Below are positions 43,817 to 52,634 of a stretch of DNA of 64,000 nt, piece after piece (position 1 is the first letter of the stretch; each line of letters starts with the position of its first letter). The position numbers and the translations under genes were made by a program. This DNA is from Ravibacter sp037191015. GTDB taxonomy: Bacteria > Bacteroidota > Bacteroidia > Cytophagales > Spirosomataceae. The notes below the pieces were generated by a model. The model had not been told where the DNA came from. It saw only the letters and a program-made list of their open reading frames with translations, and did no database searches. The stretch lies in the NCBI GenBank assembly GCA_037191015.1, contig JBBCKD010000027.1, forward strand, positions 124,001 through 188,000, read 5' to 3'.

Positions 43817-43828
43817 TGCATACATTTG
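43807..43828 (+). promoter_or_regulatory. Candidate XRE operator copy 2 with -7 element
   Basis: GTTAGCATAATGCATAC (43807-43823) overlaps TACATTTG (43821-43828), a perfect -7 element for the 43858 gene. In copy 1 the equivalent bases are TACAATTG (one mismatch). Binding here would cover the promoter. Confidence 0.55.
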
Positions 43829-43857
43829 CTTATCATACCTCAATTACTATAATATTC

Positions 43858-44244
43858 ATGAAAAATTACTCAAACTTTATGAAAATGCAAACTTCTAACC
43901 TAAACTCACTTCTTCCGCCCCGGGCAACAGTTAATGAGAGCGGTATTTTATGGTTCGATTTTTCTTCCGGACGCCTGTTGGGGCTTGACAAGCACAAGTA
44001 TATACGTATCGCGACTGAGCAGGGAGATGCTTCCGGCGGGGTACTTTACCTGGTACCTTCAAAATCCCTCGTTCCCAAATCAACGTTCAGAGTAGGTAAA
44101 AGCGGGTTGTACTACTATATTAACCTGAAAAGGTTTTTCAGCTCAATTAACTTATGTTTCCACAGAAAGATGATCTCGTACAACATACAGAATATATTGT
44201 ATGAGGGAAAGAGGATCTGGATGCTCAGGAAAAACAGCTATTAA
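43858..44244 (+). CDS. Small protein of unknown function with duplicated promoter region
   Basis: From ATG 43858 the product has 128 residues (MKNYSNFMKMQTSN...); 43879 is an alternative start. A frame also opens at 43816 but that ATG overlaps the -7 element, so it is excluded. The protein is basic with several strands and aromatic residues (ILWFDFSSGRLLGLDKHKY, SGLYYYINLKRFF) and no signal peptide. No family is recognised. A strong hairpin terminator follows at 44269-44290. Confidence 0.6.
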   Translation: MKNYSNFMKMQTSNLNSLLPPRATVNESGILWFDFSSGRLLGLDKHKYIRIATEQGDASGGVLYLVPSKSLVPKSTFRVGKSGLYYYINLKRFFSSINLCFHRKMISYNIQNILYEGKRIWMLRKNSY

Positions 44245-44268
44245 GCTAAGGCTACACTCACACACTAT

Positions 44269-44290
44269 CCGGCCTTCTTCTGAAGGCCGG
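44269..44290. terminator. Terminator, perfect 9-bp GC-rich stem
   Basis: CCGGCCTTC (44269-44277) pairs with GAAGGCCGG (44282-44290), loop TTCT, followed by TAATTATTCT. It ends the 43858 gene. Confidence 0.7.
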
Positions 44291-44368
44291 TAATTATTCT
44301 ATAAATGCTTTTCGCATTAACGTATATTGGTAGCATCAAAACGCCTGCTTCTTTTATAGACGGCGGGC

Positions 44369-45112
44369 TCAGGCAGAGCCGTGGCTATCGGCAAAGGCGT
44401 CCAGCTCACGGGATAGCGTCTTTTGAAATTTAGAAGAGAAAAAATCCGCCACGTTTTTTCCCAGCCGGCCTGCCGGCGGAATATAGCGGATGGATACATC
44501 CACATCCGTACCGCCGCCTTCGGCATCCGTAAACCTGACCTCGCCGGCATTTCCGATGTCGGAGCCTTCCGTTGACTGCCAGCTTATCCGTTCACCGGGC
44601 CGGCTTTCGGTAATCTCTGCCTTCCACTGAACCTTCGCGAAGGTATTCGGAACAGTTGCAGTCCATGAGGAATGGGTACCGTCTGTTACCTCTACCTTCT
44701 CGATATGAGGAAAGAGGGCGGGCAGGTTTTCCAGCTTTTTCCAAAGCTTATATACTTTATTCCTGGGCTTATCCACTTTTACATGGGCCGAAAGCTCAAG
44801 CGGGGCAAAATCTGCCTGCTCTGCCGTATTACGCCCTATTATGCTGTTGAAGGCACAATACCCGGTAAGGCCCCTTTTCACAAGATACATTCCTACCGGT
44901 AGTACTGCCAGCTTGTACCAGTTATCTTCTTTCGAAAGGCGGCTTTCACGGGTTAAAAAAGCACCGTAGGCGGTTAGAGCCGCCCCCGCCAGCGCCGAAA
45001 GGATCCGTTCTCCTGTGCTGATATTGATATAGCTGTAATTCGACGGATCCAGCACTATCTCTTTGCCGTTGTCAGAAATCCGCATAAGGTTACCGGGAGT
45101 TTTCATAGTCAT
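44369..45112 (-). CDS. SRPBCC-family protein with N-terminal YgaP-like membrane domain
   Basis: I start at ATG 45112 (MTMKTPGNLMRISDNG...), because the 59 residues upstream of it in the open frame are low-quality translation of a GC-rich intergenic block. That gives 247 residues. Residues about 28-90 are two hydrophobic helices of DUF2892/YgaP type ('STGERILSALAGAALTAYGAFL'). Residues 100-247 are a polyketide-cyclase/START-like SRPBCC domain ('LELSAHVKVDKPRNKVYKLW'). Such proteins occur with general-stress genes in Bacteroidota and bind unknown hydrophobic ligands at the membrane. Confidence 0.82.
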   Translation of the reverse strand: MTMKTPGNLMRISDNGKEIVLDPSNYSYINISTGERILSALAGAALTAYGAFLTRESRLSKEDNWYKLAVLPVGMYLVKRGLTGYCAFNSIIGRNTAEQADFAPLELSAHVKVDKPRNKVYKLWKKLENLPALFPHIEKVEVTDGTHSSWTATVPNTFAKVQWKAEITESRPGERISWQSTEGSDIGNAGEVRFTDAEGGGTDVDVSIRYIPPAGRLGKNVADFFSSKFQKTLSRELDAFADSHGSA

Positions 45113-45120
45113 AGCGTTGA

Positions 45121-45400
45121 TGTGATAATTAGTTGATGTGATGATGCTTTCCGCTACCATTTCTGTGCCATCTCTCTCCTGCCCCGGCTCGCCTGTGGCC
45201 GCTTCCTGTAGCGGCTTGAAGCTATTTCCGGTCCGCCTACCCTCTCCCGGCTGAAAAGAGGACGGGCGGTGAGGTCCGGAAAGCAGCAAGCTGCGAGGGG
45301 GAGTTTGCTACAGTGTGAGTAACAAATCCCCGCAGCTTCCCCAGTCGGGAAAGGCCGGGTAAGGAGCAAAGCCATAAAACAATCGGAATATGCGCGGGGC
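45121..45400. repeat. GC-rich hairpin-rich intergenic block
   Basis: This 280-base gap contains several small perfect inverted repeats: GCCGCT/AGCGGC near 45200, GCAGC/GCTGC near 45285, and TTCCC/GGGAA near 45335, with flanking 'GAGGGGGAG' similar to the block at 6331. A 73-residue minus ORF crosses it but has no coding character. It looks like a dispersed intergenic repeat of the genome rather than a gene. Confidence 0.4.
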
Positions 45401-46318
45401 TCAGGCCTGGCCGCCGCCCGGCTGCTCTACCTCTCTCCGAACCATGAGAACTGCGTGCTCGTTGGGGGAAATCGCCGTTCCGTCCGATTTAGCGTAAACC
45501 TTTGTAAACTCCGCGCCGAAATACAGGATGATCGATGAATAATAAACCCATGTTAACAGGATCACGATGGAAGCAGACGCTCCGTAAGTGGCTCCCAGGT
45601 CAGACCTGCCGAGATAAAAACTGATCGCAAATTTCCCTATTGCAAACAATACCGACGTAAAGGCGGCGCCGACCAGGCACTCTTTCCACCGAAGCTGCCC
45701 GTCAGGCAGTACCTTAAAAATTACCGTGAAGAGTGTAGTAATGATAAGCAGGACGACAACCGTATTCAGCCCGGAAAGCAAAACGACCGACAGATCGGGT
45801 AAATAACGTTCCAGCCTGGTGCTGAGCAGGTCGACCAGTGTGTTGACCCCCAGCGATACGATCAATAAGAACCCCAGTGTTATGATAAGCGAAAATGACA
45901 GCAGCCTGTTTTTAAGATATCCCAGCCAGCTTTTCCGGGGTTTGGATTTTATCGACCAGATATAGTTGATCGAATCCTGGATCTCTGCGAAAACACCTGT
46001 TGCCCCGATCAGCAAGGTACCTCCGCCAATAATGGCCGCCGTTGTCGACTTATTGCTTATTGCGGTGTTTTTAATCAGCTCCTGAAGCTGCTCTGCAGCC
46101 TGTTTGCCAACGAGTCCGCTGATTTGGGTGAACAGCTCGCCTTCAAATGCTTCATCGCCGAAAAAAATAGTAGCCATCGATATGATCAGCAGGAGCATCG
46201 GAGCCAGAGAGAATATGGTATAGTAAGACAGGGCGGCGCTAAGCTTGAGCGCGTTGTCTTCCATAAAGGCTGAAAAGCTTTCCTTTAAAAGTGAGAGAAT
46301 AAATTTAATGCGATCCAT
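45401..46318 (-). CDS. YihY/BrkB-family membrane protein
   Basis: The 305-residue protein has six membrane helices and the family signature 'ALKLSAALSYYTIFSLAPMLLL' at residues 23-44 (written here in part), along with 'GATGVFAEIQDSINYIW' and 'LLTWVYYSSIILYFGAEFTK'. The family was once called tRNA-processing RNase BN, which is wrong; function is unknown. It is followed on the minus strand by the hairpin-rich block and then the SRPBCC gene, a common stress neighbourhood. Confidence 0.9.
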   Translation of the reverse strand: MDRIKFILSLLKESFSAFMEDNALKLSAALSYYTIFSLAPMLLLIISMATIFFGDEAFEGELFTQISGLVGKQAAEQLQELIKNTAISNKSTTAAIIGGGTLLIGATGVFAEIQDSINYIWSIKSKPRKSWLGYLKNRLLSFSLIITLGFLLIVSLGVNTLVDLLSTRLERYLPDLSVVLLSGLNTVVVLLIITTLFTVIFKVLPDGQLRWKECLVGAAFTSVLFAIGKFAISFYLGRSDLGATYGASASIVILLTWVYYSSIILYFGAEFTKVYAKSDGTAISPNEHAVLMVRREVEQPGGGQA

Positions 46319-46469
46319 ACAATTTCATCTATTCATTATCCAAATCTTCCTTATGCCGTAGTAAAAAAACCTGTGCCAGCTACTTTCCTGTTTCGGAGCG
46401 GGGCGGCGTCTTCCCGGTGTAAGGGCATGATAATTTTTGATAGTAGCGTAGCCAGAACCGTTTTTGCGC

Positions 46470-48035
46470 ATGAATCTGTCATACAACACCTATAACAGGC
46501 TTACACTCCTCCCTGCCCGCGGGAGGGTAAAATGGCGGAATACCCCGGAGGCCAGGACCGCCGGGATCCTGATGCATATTACTTCGCTGCCGTCCGCGTT
46601 CGGAATCGGGGATATGGGGAAAAATGCCTTTCATTTTGCAGACCGGCTCCGCGCTGCCGGGCAGTATTGGTGGCAGATGCTGCCGGTAGGTCCGGTATCG
46701 GCAGGCCAGTTATACTCTCCGTACAGCACCTGGAGCGCCATGGCGGGAAATCCTCTCCTGATCAGCCCGGAAGGGCTGGCGGCGGAAGGACTGCTCGAAG
46801 CGCAGGAATTGAAAGCTCATACACTTCCGGCTACAGACAAAATAGATTATGAGACAGCTATTTCATATAAGGATGCGCTGCTGGACAAAGCATTCTCAAG
46901 GGCAGCTCGGAGCCGCCTCCCGTCTTTCAGAAAGTTCTGCCGGGAGGCGAAGCACTGGCTGGATGACTACGCCTTATTTGTGGCACTACGAAAGGAGCAT
47001 GGCGACCAGCCCTGGTATCAGTGGGAAACACCGTATAGGTTACGGAATCCCGATGCATTGAGAAAATTTGCAGCCCGGCACGCCCCGGCTCTTGAGCTGG
47101 AGCGATGGAAGCAGTATCAGTTTTACCGGCAATGGGAAAGCCTCAGAAACTATTGCCACCGGCAAGGCATCGGCCTTTTGGGAGACATGCCGATCTATGT
47201 GAGCTATGATTCGGCCGATGTATGGGCTAATCCGCACCTTTTTGCCCTGAACGACGACCGGAGCCTCCGTGCGGTAGCAGGTGTCCCGCCCGACTATTTC
47301 AATAGCAAGGGACAGCTCTGGGGAATGCCGGTCTTTAACTGGCCCGCTCATCAAAAAGAGGGCTACAGGTGGTGGATACGCCGGATATCGCTTAACAGGC
47401 AGCTTTTTGACAAAATCAGGCTGGACCATTTCAGGGCCTTCGCTTCTTACTGGGAGGTTCCTGCCGGCGAGAAAACAGCCATACGCGGTTCATGGAGGCC
47501 CGGCCCGGGCAAAGACCTGTTCAACCGGCTGACGGAGGTTTTCGGCGACCTGCCTTTCGTAGCCGAAGATCTCGGCGAAATCGATGATGCCGTACACAGC
47601 CTGCGCAAATCCTTCGGGTTGCCGGGCATGAAGGTTCTCCAGTTTGCTTTTGGAGGAAACCCTGCTTTGTCGCCCCACGTACCGCATCACCATGAAAAAG
47701 ATTTTTTCGTATACACGGGCACTCACGACAATAACACGACCCTGGGCTGGTTCAGGAAGGAGCTGGGCAAACCTGCCCGTAAAAAGCTCGGCCGTTATTG
47801 CGGCATTGATATCAGTGAAGACAACATATGCGATGTCATGATCCGGATGGCCTACGCATCGGTGGCGCAAACCGCCGTTATACCCATGCAGGATGTATTA
47901 AAGCTGGGCGAAAGCTGTCGTATGAATAAGCCCGGTACCACGGCAGGCAACTGGACATGGCGGATGCGTAGCGGTGAATTCAGCAGCAAAGCCGCCGGGC
48001 GCCTCCTTGAGTATACGCGACTCTATAATCGCTAA
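46470..48035 (+). CDS. malQ: 4-alpha-glucanotransferase (GH77)
   Basis: This 521-residue amylomaltase transfers alpha-1,4-glucan chains. Motifs are LPSAFGIGDMG near the start, 'KIRLDHFRAFASYWEVP' with nucleophile Asp, 'FVAEDLGEI' with the acid/base Glu and 'YTGTHDNNT'. I use the ATG at 46470; the frame opens two codons earlier at a TTG. No other glycogen gene is adjacent. Its stop overlaps by four bases with the convergent gene of unknown function. Confidence 0.95.
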   Translation: MNLSYNTYNRLTLLPARGRVKWRNTPEARTAGILMHITSLPSAFGIGDMGKNAFHFADRLRAAGQYWWQMLPVGPVSAGQLYSPYSTWSAMAGNPLLISPEGLAAEGLLEAQELKAHTLPATDKIDYETAISYKDALLDKAFSRAARSRLPSFRKFCREAKHWLDDYALFVALRKEHGDQPWYQWETPYRLRNPDALRKFAARHAPALELERWKQYQFYRQWESLRNYCHRQGIGLLGDMPIYVSYDSADVWANPHLFALNDDRSLRAVAGVPPDYFNSKGQLWGMPVFNWPAHQKEGYRWWIRRISLNRQLFDKIRLDHFRAFASYWEVPAGEKTAIRGSWRPGPGKDLFNRLTEVFGDLPFVAEDLGEIDDAVHSLRKSFGLPGMKVLQFAFGGNPALSPHVPHHHEKDFFVYTGTHDNNTTLGWFRKELGKPARKKLGRYCGIDISEDNICDVMIRMAYASVAQTAVIPMQDVLKLGESCRMNKPGTTAGNWTWRMRSGEFSSKAAGRLLEYTRLYNR

Positions 48036-48670
48036 GGGATGTCTTCCAACACCGAATCGACCAGCTTCTGCCACTGCACCCCCGACATACCCATCGCAGC
48101 GGTTATTCCGACAAACGAGTTTCTTACCTTGTCCGTGAGGTTGCTCTTTACTTCGGTATTGGGTTTAAGATTCCGGTCATAAACAGTACAGGTCACTTCG
48201 TTTCCTTCCCTGTACAGCACAAATGTGCCTGTCGAGCCTGCCGAAAAAAAGTGGGCTACATTCCCTTCCTTCCCGGATGGGTTTTCAGCAGGCCTCACTC
48301 TGAAAGCCAGGAAATCCAGCTTTTCGCTGCTCCCCTCATCCATATCGTCTATGACCACCCAGTCGTAGCCGTCGCCGGCAGAAGTGCCCGGGCCCGGGAT
48401 GTCGACCCTGATCATCAGTCCTTTTTCGGCCGTCCCGTCCACCGGCTCTCCATCCTGATCCGCTAACTGAAAGGTAGCTGTTACGCCCTTTATGTGCCGG
48501 GACCACCGGTTCACATCCAGCAGACGCTGCCGGGCTCTGAGATAGGCCATTTTTGCAGCGTCGGCATCCAGGAATTCCCGCGAGCGCTGAGCTTCCAGGG
48601 CCCTGCCTTCGTATTGCTCCGGGATCATATCCGGCTCAAAATCAATCCATTTCCTATTGAGATCATTCAT
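48032..48670 (-). CDS. Conserved protein of unknown function
   Basis: The 212-residue protein begins MNDLNRKWIDFEPDMIPE and is soluble, mixed alpha/beta with a strongly strand-rich centre ('GLMIRVDIPGPG', 'GTFVLYREGNEVTCTVYDRN'), and no signal peptide. It is not a family I can name. Its stop overlaps that of malQ (48032-48035). Upstream is a 297-base gap. Confidence 0.72.
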   Translation of the reverse strand: MNDLNRKWIDFEPDMIPEQYEGRALEAQRSREFLDADAAKMAYLRARQRLLDVNRWSRHIKGVTATFQLADQDGEPVDGTAEKGLMIRVDIPGPGTSAGDGYDWVVIDDMDEGSSEKLDFLAFRVRPAENPSGKEGNVAHFFSAGSTGTFVLYREGNEVTCTVYDRNLKPNTEVKSNLTDKVRNSFVGITAAMGMSGVQWQKLVDSVLEDIP

Positions 48671-48967
48671 ACCGTTGAGAATTGAGTAGCATTTTCAAAC
48701 TTCCTGTGTAAAAACCATAGCAGTGTCGCCGGTCACAGGAATCCGGATAAGGGTATTTCAAAAACATGCCACGGGCATTATCTTCCTCTTATCCAATGCA
48801 CCGTCTTTTTATTCCATGCACAGTCTTTCCTTTTTAATCCGGGAGTGGGAATCATCCCACACACTTTGTTGAAAAAAAGGCCATGGGCACAGAACTTCTG
48901 CCATCCGGCTCCTGCCGGCATGATGAGCGACATGTATTTACCGGGAATAATCCCCCTGCAGGCGGCT
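48671..48967. other. Non-coding gap between the 48032 gene and metA
   Basis: This 297-base stretch follows metA on the minus strand. One 6-bp hairpin, GTGGGA/TCCCAC (48845-48860, loop ATCA), and a 5-bp hairpin near 48905 could be weak terminators. No ORF or conserved RNA is seen. Confidence 0.5.
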
Positions 48968-49915
48968 TCAGTCCGGGTTTTGCCTGATCTCGCCCAGGTT
49001 CTTCACCTCGTTCAGATCGTAAGGCGTTTCCTGGTATACGAAATAATTCAGCCAGTTATTGAAAAGCAGGTTGGCGTGCCCTGCCCACCTTACCACCGGG
49101 CGGGCCGCCGGGTTGTCGTTTTCGTAGTAATGATGCGGTATGTCGATCGGCAAACCTTTTTCCTTGTCCCGCACATACTCGTCATGAAGTGAGAGCGGCG
49201 AATATTCGGAATGCCCGGTCAGGTAAAACTCCCGTCCGCCCCTGGAAGCCATAATAGCCAGCCCAGCCTCCTGCGATTCAGACAGGATGCTGATCTCAGG
49301 CCTGTTGAGGACATCCTCCCTGCTGATCGTGCTATGGCGGCTGTGCGGGATATAAAATTCGTCGTCAAATCCACGAAACAAAGTGTGCTTCTTATCGGAT
49401 ACCGTGTGCCTGAAAACCCCGAACAACTTTCTGGGCAGCGGGACCTTTTCCACACCATAAAAGTGATTCAGCGCTGCCTGGGAAGCCCAGCAGATATAAA
49501 GAGAGGAAGTGACATGAGTTCTTGCCCAGTCGAAAATTTCGGTCAGCTCACCCCAATAGGTTACATCCGTAAAGTTCAGCTGCTCTACCGGCGCTCCTGT
49601 GATGATCAGGCCGTCGTAACAGTCTTTTTTCACCTCGCCGAACCCTTTGTAAAACATCTCAAGGTGTTCCGGCGACGTATTTTTCGAGGTGTGGGTGTCC
49701 AATCTCAAAAAATCGACTTCTACCTGCAGCGGGTTGTTGGAGAGCAACCTGATAAAATCGGTTTCAGCCGATATTTTCAACGGCATGAGGTTGAGAATTA
49801 ACAGGCGCAACGGGCGTATATCCTGCAAATCGGCCCGCAAATCACTCATTACAAATATATTTTCTCTCTTCAGAAGCTCTATTGCCGGAAGATTATCTGG
49901 TATTTTGACTGGCAT
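48968..49915 (-). CDS. metAA: Homoserine O-acyltransferase MetA, probably acetyl-CoA-specific
   Basis: The ATG at 49915 gives 315 residues, matching the normal length and numbering of the family. Catalytic Cys142 (ICWASQA), His235 (TGHSEYS) and Glu237 are in place. Residue 111 is Glu (TGAPVEQL), which in characterised MetA enzymes sets acetyl-CoA specificity, while Gly there gives succinyl-CoA use. It should make O-acetyl-homoserine in methionine biosynthesis. A perfect -7 element lies on the minus strand at 49946-49953, giving a leader of about 25 bases and leaving no room for a large riboswitch. Confidence 0.93.
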   Translation of the reverse strand: MPVKIPDNLPAIELLKRENIFVMSDLRADLQDIRPLRLLILNLMPLKISAETDFIRLLSNNPLQVEVDFLRLDTHTSKNTSPEHLEMFYKGFGEVKKDCYDGLIITGAPVEQLNFTDVTYWGELTEIFDWARTHVTSSLYICWASQAALNHFYGVEKVPLPRKLFGVFRHTVSDKKHTLFRGFDDEFYIPHSRHSTISREDVLNRPEISILSESQEAGLAIMASRGGREFYLTGHSEYSPLSLHDEYVRDKEKGLPIDIPHHYYENDNPAARPVVRWAGHANLLFNNWLNYFVYQETPYDLNEVKNLGEIRQNPD

Positions 49916-49945
49916 AAATTTTCCCTCGTCCTGGTTTTTGCGCCG

Positions 49946-49953
49946 CAAATTTA
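49946..49953 (-). promoter_or_regulatory. -7 element of metA
   Basis: The minus strand reads TAAATTTG, an exact TAnnTTTG match, 31 bases upstream of the metA ATG. It also supports the shorter start at 49915 over the upstream open-frame Met at 49948. Confidence 0.55.
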
Positions 49954-50027
49954 CGAATAATAAACAAGGATCGGGAAAATGTCCTGAATTGATATTATGC
50001 TGACGGATTTTAAAGCATACCGGCCTG

Positions 50028-50741
50028 CTAAAGATCTCCGTCGTGGCGGTGCTTTACTTTTACGGTAAACTCCATCGCTTTACTCGGTTTAATAGTCGTC
50101 GACAGATATCCGTTAGCCGGGTTTCGCACATAATCCGCATAATCCTTTGTCGACGGCAGAAATCCCTCAATGTCGTCCATAATGATCACGGCTCCTTTTT
50201 TCAGCCTGGGCTCGATCAGCCTGAATATCGTGAAAGCCATATCCGGCCATCCGTCCAGCAATACAAGGTCAATCTCCGTATCCAGGTTCTTCAGCGTTTC
50301 CCTGGCATCTCCTTCCCATATTTCGACATAATCCGTGAGCCCTGCTTCGTCTATGTTATGTTGGGCGATTTTTACCTTATGCGGAAGATATTCGGTAGTA
50401 ATGACCTTCCCTCCGTTGTCTTTAGCGGCCTTTGCAAGGTAGAGAGTGGATATACCGAATGATGTACCGAATTCCAGTATGTTCTTTGCATTTAAGGCTC
50501 TTGCCTGCATATACAGGAAGGTGCCCTGCTCCGGAAGGATAGGCGTGTACTTATCATCATAAAAAGATTCATTTTCTGTTTTCCAGTCGATACCCTTACC
50601 ATACAATTTAAATGCCTTCGGCAGGAAGTGAAAAACCATTGTCCGGACCTGTTTCCACGCCGCCTTATACAGCTTGGTCAATACGGCTTCTGTTTTCGGG
50701 TCGTTCAGGACTTGAAACAATTCAGGGGTTACTTTTGGCAT
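50028..50741 (-). CDS. Class I SAM-dependent O-methyltransferase
   Basis: The 237-residue protein contains the Rossmann SAM-binding motif 'NILEFGTSFGISTLYLA' (about 87-103) and 'DLVLLDGWPDMAF' with the metal-type DGW, as in caffeoyl-CoA O-methyltransferase-like enzymes. 'GAVIIMDDI' is the next family motif. The substrate is unknown. It lies on the minus strand with the TonB receptor fusion 26 bases upstream, possibly in one transcript. Confidence 0.87.
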   Translation of the reverse strand: MPKVTPELFQVLNDPKTEAVLTKLYKAAWKQVRTMVFHFLPKAFKLYGKGIDWKTENESFYDDKYTPILPEQGTFLYMQARALNAKNILEFGTSFGISTLYLAKAAKDNGGKVITTEYLPHKVKIAQHNIDEAGLTDYVEIWEGDARETLKNLDTEIDLVLLDGWPDMAFTIFRLIEPRLKKGAVIIMDDIEGFLPSTKDYADYVRNPANGYLSTTIKPSKAMEFTVKVKHRHDGDL

Positions 50742-50767
50742 AGCTGATTTTATTTTGGCAAATTCAC

Positions 50768-52171
50768 TTATTCATCTAAAAAGATCAGTTCCGAGGCTAC
50801 GCCGCCTTTTGTGACGGTTGCCACTTTCCTGGCTTTATTCGTAGCCGGATCATAGCTGTAAAACCCGCTGGTAGTCCCGTCGTAATATTGGAAATAGAGC
50901 TTTCCTTTGTGCTTATACAAAGTGGGGTACATGAAGGACCCGGTGGCCGGGATATCGTCGATAACCGTTGCCGTTTGGGTATTCAGGTTGAGCCTGACCC
51001 AACGCTGGCTAACGCTGTAGAATGCCAGGTTGAACAACTGGAGCTGCTCGTTTTCCGTAAGGGTGATCAATTGCAACCGGTCGAAACGCTTTTCATACCG
51101 CATGCCTCCCGAATGGTTAAGCGCCCGGTATTCTGCTTCTCCCAGGCTGATGGTCGTGATCCTTGCCCAGTTCTGCACCTCCTTAAACCCTTCTGAATAG
51201 TTGTAGAAAAACCGGAGCTCATCGGCCCATTTTTTGGAATGGGCACCAAAATTCAGCGACGCGAACGAAGCCTGGTAGGCATCGTGAAAACGCGTAACGG
51301 TCTCGTCTTTATTCTTCTCAAAAACAAAAGCCCGCATCCAGTAGTTATTATCCGAGTAATTGTAAGCGCCGGCTACATTGAGAAAATAGTTGGATTTACT
51401 GGCCAGGCCCAGGCTCAGATCGGCCATGTGGGTGTTAAAGGAGCCGAGGTAGTAACCTGCTCTTACACTATTGTGCGCCTTTTGCTCGGTGATGATGTTA
51501 ATGGCGCCCCCCATAGCGTCTGTTCCGATATCCACCGGAACCACACCCTTGTATACATCCAGCCGTTTGATATTACTTAAAGGCAGCGTAGAGAGGTCGT
51601 ATGCAGGATAGGCTATTTCCATCGGCACGCCGTCGATGGAAATGCGGATCGCAGCGCCGGTCACCCCGTTTATCGAAATATCCGAGCGGTCGCCGAGGCT
51701 GCCCGACCTGCGGATCCTTACCCCCGAAAGCCTGTCGGCTACATCGGTAAGCACCGTGCTCTGCTGTATTACATCCTTGATATCCACGCTCCTGACGGCA
51801 ATGGACTTCGCCTCCATAACCCTGGATTGCTTAGGTGCGGTAACGGTAAATTCTTCAAGATGATGACTGGCCGGGTTAAGCACAAAGCGCTCCGTAACTG
51901 TCTCCTGAGCGGACAGCGTCAGTGTTTTCTTCAGGGTTTCAAAGCCTACATAAGATAAGGCGATCATGTAGGCGCCGGCGGGAAGGTTGGAAATCCGGAA
52001 ATTGCCGGAGGAGTCAGTGACCGTATTAAAGCCGGTATTCAGCAGGCTAACGCTTACGCCTGCCAGGGGGCCATTATTCGTATCGGTTACCCTGCCATGG
52101 AGGCCGGCATTCTGGGCAAAAACCAGGACAGGCAACAGGCAATAAAGGAGAACACAGCCCTTCACGCCCAT
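50768..52171 (-). pseudogene. TonB-dependent receptor fused to the tail of a propeller protein by internal deletion
   Basis: From ATG 52171 the frame has a signal peptide (to FAQ), a carboxypeptidase-D-like domain (about 25-110), a plug ('VRSVDIKDVIQQSTVLTDVADRL', then VDIGTDAMGGAINI) and only the first barrel strands. At about residue 365 (near base 51076, after 'RYEKRFDR') the sequence changes to beta-propeller blades ('LQLITLTENEQLQLF', 'PTLYKHKGKLYFQYYDG') and ends at 467. Receptors are usually 700-900 residues. The tail resembles the DUF4374-type propeller encoded next to such receptors. The ORF is intact but no barrel can form, so it is called a pseudogene. Confidence 0.8.
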
Positions 52172-52253
52172 ACCCGGATGTCTTTGGGGGAAACTAATTC
52201 GCGAAGTCGTCGGCTCGATCATTTGCAGGTACTTTCCGGGAGCAATTTCGCAG

Positions 52254-52312
52254 CAAATTTATAAATTAAAATTAGTCTAAATAAAAATCAGTTAAACATT
52301 TCAATAAATTTG
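52254..52312. promoter_or_regulatory. Divergent promoters with central palindrome
   Basis: The minus strand has TAAATTTG at 52254-52261 toward the receptor gene, and the plus strand TAAATTTG at 52305-52312 toward the DUF3325-like gene. Between them the near-palindrome TTAGTCTAA lies at 52272-52280. For an iron-uptake locus it is a candidate Fur- or DtxR-type site, though not a clear consensus. Confidence 0.5.
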
Positions 52313-52331
52313 CATCAAAAGACAAACTGTT

Positions 52332-52634
52332 ATGCCGGGATTACTTTTAGCTATGTTGGGTGGATTGGCCTATTACAGCAGGTCAAAATATTTTCCGGAG
52401 GCGCATCAGGAACTGAGAGGGGTAATCCCGGGCCCGGCAGGGGCCGTGCTGCTGATTGCCGCAACCGGTGTGTGCATGTATCAATACGGTACCGGCATGG
52501 GCTTGTTTATGGCCTCCGTGATCATTCCCACCGCTTACTGCCTGCTGGTTTTTGTACTAAACCTTTCCCGCAGATATGCAGCTCTTACTTTATCGGTCCT
52601 GCTGATCTTTCTTTTCATTGATATTTTATCCTGA
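52332..52634 (+). CDS. DUF3325-like small membrane protein of siderophore locus
   Basis: The 100-residue protein has three hydrophobic helices and an N-terminal 'AYYSRSKYFPEAHQEL', the pattern of DUF3325 proteins, which occur beside PepSY-type ferrisiderophore reductases. It starts the plus-strand arm of the divergent iron locus. Its TGA overlaps the next ATG (TGATG at 52632-52636). The family match is by layout and neighbours. Confidence 0.65.
   Translation: MPGLLLAMLGGLAYYSRSKYFPEAHQELRGVIPGPAGAVLLIAATGVCMYQYGTGMGLFMASVIIPTAYCLLVFVLNLSRRYAALTLSVLLIFLFIDILS

Noticed and set aside
45154..45375. 73-residue minus ORF in the hairpin-rich gap
   Set aside because: Basic, Cys- and Pro-rich translation of a repeat; start and composition not credible.
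48845..48860. 6-bp hairpin as metA terminator
   Set aside because: It lacks a U tract in the metA direction and is more than 100 bases from the stop; only mentioned as a possibility.
49916..50027. SAM riboswitch upstream of metA
   Set aside because: Only about 25 bases lie between the predicted transcription start and the ATG, too short for any known SAM riboswitch.
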